Shown: one piece after another, positions 55,801 through 64,000 of the stretch
Position numbering within the stretch: position 1 is the first letter of the stretch
Layout of the letters: every line of letters begins with the position of its first letter
From: Lineolata rhizophorae
Lineage: Eukaryota > Ascomycota > Dothideomycetes > Lineolatales > Lineolataceae
DNA: 64,000 nt
Assembly: GCA_010093515.1 (NCBI GenBank)
Contig: MU001670.1
Span: forward strand, 905,501-969,500
Direction of reading: 5' to 3'
Translations under genes and position numbers: made by a program
The notes under the pieces: model-generated
Seen by the model: the letters and a program-made list of their open reading frames with translations, nothing else
Database searches by the model: none
Told to the model about the DNA's origin: nothing

Positions 55801-56552
55801 ATTACGGCTAACGGGAATCGCGTCGCTTCCAATGTCGCCCAGTTTGGATTCAGACATGGCATCTTTGATTGTGATCCAACGAATGTAGACGGAGTGATCA
55901 AGAGGCCTCGAAGGCAAAGGATCTGGGCGCTCAAGTTGTGGGCCCATGCCTGAAGAGCCTGGGGAGTAGATCTGCGCCTGGGGGGACGACGGACCGGACA
56001 CAGTCTCCGGCTATCATGTATCGTTAGCCTTATACAAACACCTAGAAGTAGCTAAGCTGTCTTCTAAGGGCAGTGGCTTACCTGAAATGCCTCAAGATGT
56101 GTCCGAAGAAGCATTGTCGGATTTTCATTTGAAGCATGGTTCACCACAGCAGCGACAGTATCCTGTCCACACAAGACAGCTGGATAGCTGCCAGTCGTCT
56201 GAAGAACAGTGTCCCCTGTAGTATGGTAGATCCCCATGCTAGTGGCACGCCGAAGTACTTCCTCATGAAGTGTATTAACATTCGAAGTTGGGGAGATTGG
56301 CACGAGAACTCGAGCTCCATTTGAAAACTGGACAATAATTTGAATAACGCTGCTCATGGATACGCCATGTGTACTACTGTCATCGACTGACATTCTGTCC
56401 GAGTCGTTTGGCTCGCTTTGCGTGTTCGAGGTAGGGTTGCCAGTCATCTGGACAGGTGTCATGACGCTAAACAACTGCGAAACCGTGGTACCCGCTGGTG
56501 ACATTTCACCAGTAGGTTGAAGCGAATCGTCTGGATGGTGGAAAGGGTTCAT
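52852..56552 (-). CDS. Ubl-Ubl-vWA-E2 multidomain protein
   Basis: Complement of exons 56082-56552, 53500-56010, 53349-53450, 53213-53293 and 52852-53136; all junctions are phase 0 with standard GT/AG ends; 1149 aa. Order: a Ubl-like region (about 67-152; VIQIIVQFSNGARVLVPISP to NPTMLLRTHL); a second beta-grasp-like region (about 197-296; SVYIRWITIKDAM, TLVSELRQLASNRLY, KVHMFLADCYLS, SLADLDLPGD, PLDIFVAVT); an unrecognised region (about 300-620); a vWA domain (about 625-800) with MIDAS IVICVDVSGSMND and VILLTDGENNDS; an E2 domain (about 915-1055) with IGFWKVVMQGPPGSPYEKGT, RPPTVRFVTPILHPNVTK and KHGRICHPIFDREW, in which Cys999 lies where the E2 catalytic Cys lies. A Ser/Thr-rich tail ends RRRTFFQRFR. 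Start at 56552 preferred; 56726 is also in frame. Function is unknown; the parts suggest conjugation of a ubiquitin-like tag. Confidence 0.82.
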
Positions 56553-57416
56553 GCTTCTAGTTTCAGGAGTGGGTTGAGTGGTGCAGGGTGAAAAATCTAT
56601 GTGGGTGGGGTATTTATCTTCCCATGGCACGGCTGCCGGCTGGCTGCAGGATCGCCTGGAGCCTTCCAGTTCTGTCTCACCGAAGCAAACACCTGTACAC
56701 GCACTCCGGCAGAAGTCTCCAATCATTCACTCCCTCCTTCTTCCTTCTTCTTGCCAATGTTGTGTTAGCGGAAAGTTCCAGCGAAATAAGGCATAGGTGC
56801 CGGGAGCTTGTCGTAGCCTTGCAGAAGCTTCCGTGGTCTGCAAGGTTGTCATTCACCTAGCTAGCCGGTGAGGCAGACTTGTCCGCTTGGCGTTTCTTTA
56901 TCACCAAGAAAACTCTTCTTAATACGAGGGCAGAAAGCCTGGCTGTTCGGACACGTATGATCCAATAAGACAATACTTAGCGACGGACTAAACTGACCGG
57001 TAGCCCTAACTGTCACTTGTATGGCCGCAGGCTTGAGTACGCCTAGTTCGCTTCCTAAATAGAACGGTTAGTTAGTGCGGGGCTTTCTTAATGCCTAGAT
57101 TATTCTAACCAAAGGCCGAGACGTGCGTACTGGAGTTTCTGCAGCCATTTACTGCACTGTAGCCAGTCATAAAGAGTTAAACCGTGAGGATGTTTGCTTG
57201 TGAACCCTACATTCCTTCTACTAGTACGACGTGCAAATTTCGGCTTGGCGAGAAGGAAATTTGGATTTTCATTACAAGTTGTGTCCTACTTAGTGGAAAG
57301 CTGGTTTTCCCACAGGCCGTTTGCAGATCAATCGCCTGCGCAGGGAGACCAGAGGGCAGGGAGACCAGAGGGTTTTCCAACTATTTAGCATCCACCCATA
57401 CAACAGATGTCCGATC
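56553..57416. other. 864-bp intergenic region
   Basis: 5' region of the Ubl-vWA-E2 gene and 3' region of the NmrA-like gene. A 16-nt sequence CAGGGAGACCAGAGGG occurs twice in tandem at about 57339-57371. No gene recognised. Confidence 0.5.
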
Positions 57417-58325
57417 TTATTTCCACGCTGGAGGTGGCAACTCCACACCGGCCCAGGCGTTGTCCAAAAAATCCTGAGTCGACATCGGTCGGATTTCAGG
57501 AAATTTCTCGTTCAATGTCGGGGGCACTGTGAACTTCTGATCCACCATAGCAATTCGGAACTGGTTGTAGAAGCGCTTCTCCGGGTCTTCGGCCAATTTC
57601 ACCAGCTCTTGACGGGTCGTATACCGCCGCAAGAACTTTCTCCCAGTCGCTTTCTCGGCCTTGTCGACGAGCTCGTTCCACGACGCGTATTCACCGAGCA
57701 TGCCCAGCTCCTCGTCCCACTTGGGCAGGTCCAACGACGCCGTCACGAATCGTGCAACGTCGCGCGTATCGATCACGGCGATCTTCACCCCTCCATCGCC
57801 CGGGATATCCGCCGTCCCCGCCTTGACATTTATGATGAAGTTCCAGGCCGGCATCCCCGCTAGCGCCTCCTTTTCGCCCTTGGGTGTTCCCGCGGCCCAG
57901 AAGTTGTGAAAGAGGCCGCACGTGAAACGCGTGTACTCGAGGCCGCTCGCCACGACCGCATCCCAAACGGCGGTCTTGGGCGCGTACAGCTCGATGGAGT
58001 CGTAGCTCGAAATCGTGAATTCGGAGGGAGCAAAGCGCTTCACGCCAGCGGCCACGGCGGCGTTGATTAGGGCAATCTGCGAGTCCGCGAGAGCCTTGTT
58101 GGGCACGGCGATGGTCGAAATGACCGTGTGGACGCCGTTGAGAGCGGCTATGAGCGAGGACAGGTCGTTGTAATCCACGGGTCGGACGTCAACGCCGAGC
58201 GCAGAGAGCTCGGGATTCTCCTTGCGGGATAGAACAACGACTTTATGCTTCTTCGAGTCGAGGATGCTGTGGGCGATGATTAGGCCAAGCCCACCTGAGC
58301 CTCCGGCGACGGCAACAGTGACCAT
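57417..58325 (-). CDS. NmrA-like / isoflavone-reductase-like NAD(P)-binding protein
   Basis: 302 aa from the ATG at 58325 (the frame is open to 58427, but MVTVAVAGGSGGLG is the natural family start). Motifs: TVAVAGGSGGLGLIIAHSIL (Rossmann GGxGGLG), HKVVVLSRKENPEL, LIAALNGVHTVISTIAVPNK, AGVKRFAPSEFTISSYD and VASGLEYTRFTCGLFHNF. This is an atypical SDR of the NmrA/isoflavone reductase group, which reduces small aromatic compounds or senses NAD(P) redox state. Cytosolic. A TATA box (58432-58440) is about 110 bp upstream, which suggests regulated expression. Confidence 0.88.
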   Translation of the reverse strand: MVTVAVAGGSGGLGLIIAHSILDSKKHKVVVLSRKENPELSALGVDVRPVDYNDLSSLIAALNGVHTVISTIAVPNKALADSQIALINAAVAAGVKRFAPSEFTISSYDSIELYAPKTAVWDAVVASGLEYTRFTCGLFHNFWAAGTPKGEKEALAGMPAWNFIINVKAGTADIPGDGGVKIAVIDTRDVARFVTASLDLPKWDEELGMLGEYASWNELVDKAEKATGRKFLRRYTTRQELVKLAEDPEKRFYNQFRIAMVDQKFTVPPTLNEKFPEIRPMSTQDFLDNAWAGVELPPPAWK

Positions 58326-59721
58326 GATGAAAATGACTTGTTGTCTGAATTTTAATCGACTGACGAGTTGGAAGACGGCGTCGGAGTGTAGTCTGCTCAA
58401 TTGATGTGGCCGTTTTATGGGAGACACCCGACTATTTATACACCTCTAACGCCTTGCTTCTGTCGCCTTTAGCAAAGGAGTCGTAAAACTCATGCGGCAT
58501 GAGCAAAATTCTGAAGTCTTACTAAATTTTGAAGCATCGGTGAATCCAGCGGAGTTAAGCATCCTGGATGGATGAATCTGCATCTAAGGGTAATTCAAGG
58601 GCGACTTCATAGAATCGGAGCTTGCAAGATGAGTTGACCAGGTCGGCCCCCAAAATCGGTCCGATGCTCGCATAATGCAAGTGGTGGCGGAAATCAATCG
58701 TTAAATCCATTCGATCGATCAAGAATGTAAGTAATTGTGGTGCTGGGGGGTAAGACAATTGCGCCGAGAAACTTGCGCATCGGAGGTTGTAAAGCAGTGC
58801 TGCGGCGACTGCTTGAGGCTGAACGGCGAGAAATTACTCCGCCAGCCTCTGGAAATCTTGCTCAGCAATGGCCGGCACCGATCGAATGTGAGATCATTGT
58901 CGTCCCCAACACACGTGCTTTCTGATAAAGCCGTCGCGAAATCGCTTAAACACTAGTACCTCCGTACCAATGAATGGTATACGAAGTTCGACATGCGATT
59001 TGAAGTTTAAGATGCGCTTCTAAACTACTGCGTCCAAAATCTTCGGAACAAGCGATTTTACGCTAAAACTCAACACAGTCACAACGCAATAGCTTCGGCT
59101 GCGCATACTATTTCCCTCTTTTATCATAGTTAGTGTTGTTTCTTGATAAGAGTGATCTGTGTAATTTAAGACCTTTTTTTTTTCGCTTTCTATTTACTGC
59201 TGAATTAAACCTGGAACCTAGAGCATATATACGTGTCACTTTAAGTTTTACCATTATTGCTCTCGTTGGCTGATATTTCTAAATTAGTGTAGTGTCGGAT
59301 AATTTAGTTAACTGTCTCTGTTATACTACAGACTTTGTCCTTGGTTTTACGCGGGGGCTTGCAAGGAAACTGGGAACAATCTTCTATAGGATGGGGTCGC
59401 TTGTTCGACAAAAATCCGCACGGTGGGGAGGGGCCCGCAATAGCAAATTCAGACACTTGAAATCAAACAAATAGCTACAGAATTCGCTCTAGACTCCTAT
59501 TGCGAAATCCGTGCGCTACCTGTTGGCGTGTCGCACGGTCAACAAAACAAGGGACAACATACCGAGTTGGAGCGCGCCAAGGCCGCGCCCATCAACAGGA
59601 AGCGGCCCGGCGCGTCTTCCCCCGCCGCGTAGCCATCCGCCTCGCGCTTGCTAGAACAACAATGACCCTCCCACGGAACTTCCTGCATTTCGTAGTGTTC
59701 CTCGAATCGTAGGCTGCCGCC
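58326..59721. other. 1.4-kb intergenic region, AT-rich centre
   Basis: Divergent region between the NmrA-like gene and Mis12. AT-rich at about 58970-59300, including a T tract near 59170. Short ORFs only; none convincing. Confidence 0.5.
58432..58440 (-). promoter_or_regulatory. TATA box of the NmrA-like gene
   Basis: TATAAATAG on the minus strand, about 110 bp before the ATG at 58325. Confidence 0.5.
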
Positions 59722-60815
59722 ATGTCCAACCCGAAAGCAATCGAGACTTCGCTGCTCACGGAGCACCTGCGCTACAACCCAATCTCTCTCATCGATGACA
59801 TTATCAACCTGGTCAACGAGCTGGTCGGGCGCGCGGTCGACGCGGCCGAAGAAGGCCTTCTCGATGCCGACCCAGTGGCGCTAGGCTTTGCGGCCAAGGC
59901 AGCTGCGGAGGGACGCGTACCGGAGGCGGACGAGGAGGGCAAGCCGCAATTTCCGGAGGCGCGGACCGAGATCGAGAACGGCATCCACCAGCTCGAGACG
60001 CTGCTCGAATCGAACGTGGACAAGAACTTCGACAAGCTGGAGCTTTACCTCCTGCGAAATGTTCTTACCATTCCAGAGGATATCGTGCCCTGGGTGCGAC
60101 TGCCGCATTACGAAGTAAGGCGCAAAATAGCTCGCGGCGGATGCGATGTGATACTGATGACAAGCAGAACCTTGACCTGAAGTCGGCGACGGATCCGAAC
60201 GCTCCTACACCAGAGTCTCTCCAGGCTCTGCGGAGGAAGCTACTGGAGACCCAGAAACTACACAACGCGCTCCTGGCGGAGAAGACGCGCAACGAAGCCC
60301 TCCTGAAGCAGCTGCGCTCCTTGATCTCCGGTCCAACTTCTACCTTAGGCCATGCCGCCAACGGCGCCAACGCACAAGCACCAGGCGGCGCCGAAGGACC
60401 CACCGCTGGCGCCTTTTCTTTCCTTACAGAAACGCCGGGGGCGAAGACTCTCGGCCTGGCGTGGCCCACGGGCAGCGACGCTACCGCTTCCGCAAACCAG
60501 GGCCCCATCCAGACTAACACGGCGTTCACGATTAGCCAGCTGCCCGCCCTGCGCTCCCTGTTAGCGGTCCTTAGACCTAAGCTCGCCGCTATGTCCAACC
60601 GCTCGCCCGGGGACGAGAACGAGACGGCGGCCGAGAGGCGCAAGTACATTGAGTCCCAGACGCGCAGGGTGCTTGCGCGGCGTGGGGTCGACATTAGTGG
60701 CGCAGAAGGCAGCGGGGCGCTGTCGGGCAGGCGCGTGGTGCCGGAAGAAGTCAAGGCACTTGAGGAAATTGTAGGGCAGATACAGCATGGCAACGAGGAT
60801 CGAATGGAGGAGTGA
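59722..60815 (+). CDS. MTW1: kinetochore protein Mis12/Mtw1
   Basis: Exons 59722-60114 and 60168-60815 (GTAAGG donor, AAGCAG acceptor) join in phase to 346 aa. The Mis12 domain starts close to the N-terminus: LLTEHLRYNPISLIDDIINL, VNELVGRAVDAAEEGL, EIENGIHQLETLLESNVDKN, FDKLELYLLRNVLTIPEDI and VPWVRLPHYE. After the intron a coiled coil (SLQALRRKLLETQKLHNALL) and a long Ala/Gly-rich low-complexity linker lead to a C-terminal helix. Mis12/Mtw1 is a core subunit of the MIND complex linking CENP-A chromatin to Ndc80 and Knl1. The intron position, just after the Mis12 core, is also used in relatives as I recall. Confidence 0.9.
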
Positions 60816-61084
60816 GTTGTTCGCAGGGATAGGACAGGAAACGGCTCTCGGAGGTTATACCTCTCTGAGTTTCTCATCTCTTTCCGTGGGTAAGTTATTA
60901 TGACAATTTCTTGACTTGAATTTTCCGAGACTGCTTATGTGCGGTTTCATTTGCATGTATAATCCCATATCAAGCATTAACGCCATTGGAAAGGCCAACA
61001 GGGTGTGTTTGTATTATCATTTGATCCCGATCGTGCTCTCGTTCGCAAACGACTCTTTGTTCAAATCCCATCGCCGTAAAACCT

Positions 61085-62170
61085 ATGAGTTCTGAACTGC
61101 CAACGGTGGAGCGCCCCACTGCCGCTGATGGCAACGACCTAGACACCGAACCCGCACCTTCATACATTGGGCGACCGTCTTTCAAGGAGTGGTGGAAGAT
61201 TGAGTGGCTCAACTTCCTGACCCTGCTCTGTTTGGGTGGGTTGTCAGTAGGGGTAGGCTAGCTCTATACGATAGATGCATGTCCTGGAGGTCATCCTGAC
61301 TATGTCGCTTTCTAGCTCTCCAGGGTTCCAGTTGCATTTCATCGCCCGTTCCTCTTGTGGAATACAGACGGCAGTCTTCTGTCCCCCGAGTTTGCGCGCC
61401 CGGACCACGCATACATTCTAAACTCCCTCAATTGTGCTATCGTGTCCGCTGCGATTCCTATTGCCATCTATCTCCTCATGTTCCTCCGCATCGGCTGCTT
61501 TTGGGACTTGAACAATGCTGTAAGCCTTCCCGCGAGCTTATTCAAGCACCCAAACCCACCTTCGACTCGGAAACTGACGCTATCGGTCTTGTAGATTATG
61601 GGCCATACCACGGCCTTGCTCCTCTCCCAAGTCAGCCACCTCCTCGCGAAGTGCCTCGTGGGGGGGTACCGCCCCAACTTCCTGCAAGCCTGCAAACCAG
61701 ACCTAGAGCGAGACGAAGGTATAGGCTACGCTGGCGTATACCACATGCCTGATATCTGCACGGGTGATCCCCGGCAGATTTTCCGCGAGAGCAAGTCCTG
61801 GTTCTCCGGACACACGGCCGCCGCGACCGGAGCCTTTTTATTCCTGTTCCTGTACCTGAACGCCAAGCTGAAATTCTGGGCTGATCACCACGCCTCACTC
61901 TGGAAGTTGTGCACGTCGTACATCTCGTTGCTAGTGATCATGCTGATTTCGGGCTGGGTCACGGTCGATGCCGCGCATAACTGGTACGATTCACTGATGG
62001 GTGTGTTTGTTGGTAGCCTCCTGGCGCTGTTTGCATACCGCGCGCACTACCAGAGCATCTTAGATTGGAGGACGAACCATATCCCGCTAATGCCGGATGG
62101 ACGCCAGCAGATTCCAGTCAGCAGGGGGCCGGTATTCACGAGGCAGGCGGGATGGGGGAAGCGGGAGTGA
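61085..62170 (+). CDS. PAP2-family lipid phosphatase (Dpp1/Lpp1-like)
   Basis: Exons 61085-61252, 61316-61519 and 61595-62170 join in phase to 315 aa. Six hydrophobic helices can be seen, for example FLTLLCLGGLSVGL, VSAAIPIAIYLLMFLRI, GAFLFLFLYLNAKL, LLVIMLISGWVTV and LMGVFVGSLLALFAY. The phosphatase motifs are KCLVGGYRPNF (KxxxxxxRP), WFSGHTAAATG (SGH) and SGWVTVDAAHNWYDSLMG, where the His and Asp of the third motif are kept but the usual SRxxx start is SGWVT. It dephosphorylates diacylglycerol pyrophosphate, phosphatidate or related lipids in ER, Golgi or vacuole membranes. Loss of the Arg in motif 3 is unusual and may affect activity. Confidence 0.87.
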
Positions 62171-62499
62171 GATGCAGCTGTTCAAAAGACCAGATAAGAG
62201 CGGCTAAGGGCATAGCATCCCAATTTTCAGACCTCAGCACATATTCCTCCGTACGAAGAAAAGATTTGGAGAATATCGATCACGTGACTTTACTCGTTCC
62301 GCGTGCCAAGCTTTTGAGCCGCATCCACGGCAGGCGCCCACTGGCGCCCAGGCGGGCACTGGGCAGGCGCGCCAGACCAAGCCCAGTTGTCTTTGCCTTC
62401 CCACTGCGCATTCCACCCCTCCATCCCACTTCATCCATTTTTGCGCCCTAGCACTTGTCGCATCGAAGTCTGCCTCCGCTCGTGGAGCCATCGCCTGCT
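62171..62499. promoter_or_regulatory. 329-bp region upstream of SPT20
   Basis: Between the PAP2 stop and the Spt20 start. Pyrimidine-rich just before the ATG at 62500. Contains two CGCCCACTGGCG-like short repeats near 62335-62365. Confidence 0.45.
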
Positions 62500-64000
62500 A
62501 TGGCGACGACGGCTGTCGCGACGCGCCAACGGCGCGAATCTCATCGTCCGTCTCTGTCCAAGGCTTCCTTGCGCGCTTCGACTGGCGATGTTGCCGCCGA
62601 CCGAGTCGCGTCCGCGAAGCCTGTCGCAGAACCCATAGGTATTTGCGTCGCGAAGAACTTCGCTTCCCGCGCTATCTACAGTGTAGTCTAGGCATCATTT
62701 GACGATACTAATTCCTCGCGTCTCCGTGATTTAGTTCGAACTCCCGATTACATCTTACAGAAGCACAAAGGCAAGCCGCCTTCGTTCATCGTCCACCTCC
62801 ACCCGGCCTACTTCAAACTTGAAGGCCAGGATGGCAACTTTCCATACAATTCGCCCATGCGGCCGCTGCTCGACCATATCAAGACGCAGACGGTGCCGCA
62901 CGAGATGCTTGAGGAGCTGTTCCAGTCTCGGGTGAACTTTTACGATGGTAATGCGCTTTAGATCTGGCCGCATTTTGGCCTGTCCGTGCTAGCTGACTGA
63001 TGTGCCCTAGGTTGCCTCATCGTCGAAGTCCATGACCACAAGTCCGCAGCCAAGTCCGCGCAGCCTGGAGCTGCGGATGCTGCGGAAGCCCGGAAGAAGT
63101 CCTCGCTTCACGCCCATAACAACTTCATCACGCCTTCTCCATACGCACCCTTAGCTACAAGCACCAAGGCCGAGAATCAAACAAAAGCGGAAGCGGCTGC
63201 GCGGGCGTCGTCTGTAGGCGCACCGCACTCCGCGACGGAGCCCAATGGCACTAGAGACAAGGAGAACTTGGTGCCTCAGCAAGGATCATCTGAGAAGGTA
63301 GCGTCTGGGCCCAGGATTTTCACCATGGTCCTTTTCCCGACGCCTAGATCACTCCTCGAAGAAGTTACCATGCTGGCCAACGCTCCTCAGCCGGATGTAC
63401 GCACTGCGAAACGACAGAACTCGCGCGACGGAACAAACATGGCGCAGCCCCCGACACCGCTCTCCTCCGTTCCTCCAACGCCGACGACTAGGGGCCCCCC
63501 TCCGAATAAACGCCAGAAGATGGTCCTCGATAGCAACAATATTCATGAGTTTGAGGCGTCGGTTATACGCATGACTGAGCCTAATCTCCTGCTCGAACCC
63601 GCCGCAAGTGCGAAGGAAACAGAAGCGATGCTCAAGGCTACGGCACACCCACTTCACAACGAGAAGCCTCCACCACCAAAGACCAGGAAGCGTACGGTTG
63701 CTGAGCTGGCCGCCGACGAGGCCCAAGCAGCTGAAGAAGAGCGCTTTCTCCTCGCTTGCGACGACCGTCTTGGCCCAACTGCAGCTGCTGTTGGAGGAGC
63801 GGCGGAAGGCCAAGGAGCTGCGGTGTCTTATGAACCTCGCTTCTCTCGTTTTAAGACGCTTGAAACAATCAAGGCACAGCATGAGGAGGCAGAACGTATC
63901 AAGAAGGAGAAGGAAGCGCGCGAGGCGCACGCCAAGAGGATGCAGACCGAGGCCGAAGCGCAGAAGCGGATTGAGGAGCAAAAGAGGGCTGCTCAAATGC
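62500..64000 (+). CDS. SPT20: SAGA subunit Spt20, 5' part
   Basis: Exons 62500-62638, 62735-62947 and 63011 to the window end (still open). The Spt20 domain is shared between exons 2 and 3: TPDYILQKHKGKPPSFIVHL, PAYFKLEGQDGNFPYNSPMR, HEMLEELFQSRVNFYDG and CLIVEVHDHKS, later TMVLFPTPRSLLEEVTMLAN. Beyond it the protein is Pro/Ala/Lys-rich and then a charged coiled coil (about 63840 on: ETIKAQHEEAERIKKEKEAR), cut by the window edge. A putative donor/acceptor pair around 63298-63347 was rejected since the continuous frame holds the conserved FPTP block. Spt20 keeps SAGA intact and supports transcriptional activation. Confidence 0.88.

Noticed and set aside
60065-60877. 270-aa minus-strand ORF over MTW1
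   Set aside because: Antisense shadow of the Mis12 coding exon; no recognisable motif.
63298-63347. Possible intron in SPT20
   Set aside because: GTAGCG and CTAG ends exist, but removal shifts the frame and destroys the conserved FPTP block that the unspliced frame keeps.

Overview
The window is nuclear DNA of a filamentous ascomycete (Pezizomycotina; I cannot fix the class). The evidence is short introns (about 45 to 220 nt) with GTAHGT-type donors and TRCTAAC-like branch sites, fungal-specific families (HET, Alo1, Atg16, NmrA-like, fungal-type lectin), and tightly packed genes on both strands with no operons. I could resolve about 27 intact genes by joining exons in phase, two partial genes at the window edges, and three decayed genes. 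I saw no rRNA, tRNA, CRISPR array or intact transposon.

Layout. 0-17 kb: MSS51 (partial, -), the SF3b subunit RSE1 (+), a HET-domain protein (-), D-arabinono-lactone oxidase (+), the mitochondrial phosphate carrier (-), a SAP18-like protein (-) and Prp18 (+). 17-27 kb: a small Ser-rich ORF, an SDR broken by an in-frame TGA, a dimeric alpha/beta-barrel protein, the COMPASS subunit Bre2/Ash2, an aromatic amino-acid decarboxylase, a five-exon DUF427 gene with an 11-nt exon, and CSN5. 28-34 kb: an ACMSD-like amidohydrolase, a 2-oxoglutarate/Fe(II) oxygenase, an unrecognised coiled-coil protein and mitoribosomal mL38. 34.5-39 kb is gene-poor: an AT-rich empty stretch, an APH-type kinase and a degraded secreted-protein gene. 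39-47 kb: mitoribosomal uL4m, mitochondrial IF3, Atg16, a class I DnaJ with a CaaX end, and mitochondrial GluRS. 47-58 kb: a cytochrome P450 relic, an ADP-ribosylglycohydrolase, a membrane-anchored lectin-like protein, a very unusual Ubl-Ubl-vWA-E2 fusion protein, and an NmrA-like reductase. 59-64 kb: the kinetochore protein Mis12/Mtw1, a PAP2 lipid phosphatase and the SAGA subunit Spt20 (partial).

Themes. Housekeeping genes for splicing (Rse1, Prp18), chromatin and ubiquitin-type signalling (Bre2, SAP18, Spt20, CSN5) and mitochondrial gene expression (Mss51, mL38, uL4m, IF3, GluRS) are interleaved with accessory genes, several of which are decaying. The most striking object is the 1149-residue protein at 52.9-56.6 kb. 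It seems to join two ubiquitin-like folds, a von Willebrand A domain with an intact MIDAS, and an E2 conjugating domain with an HPN motif and a candidate catalytic Cys.
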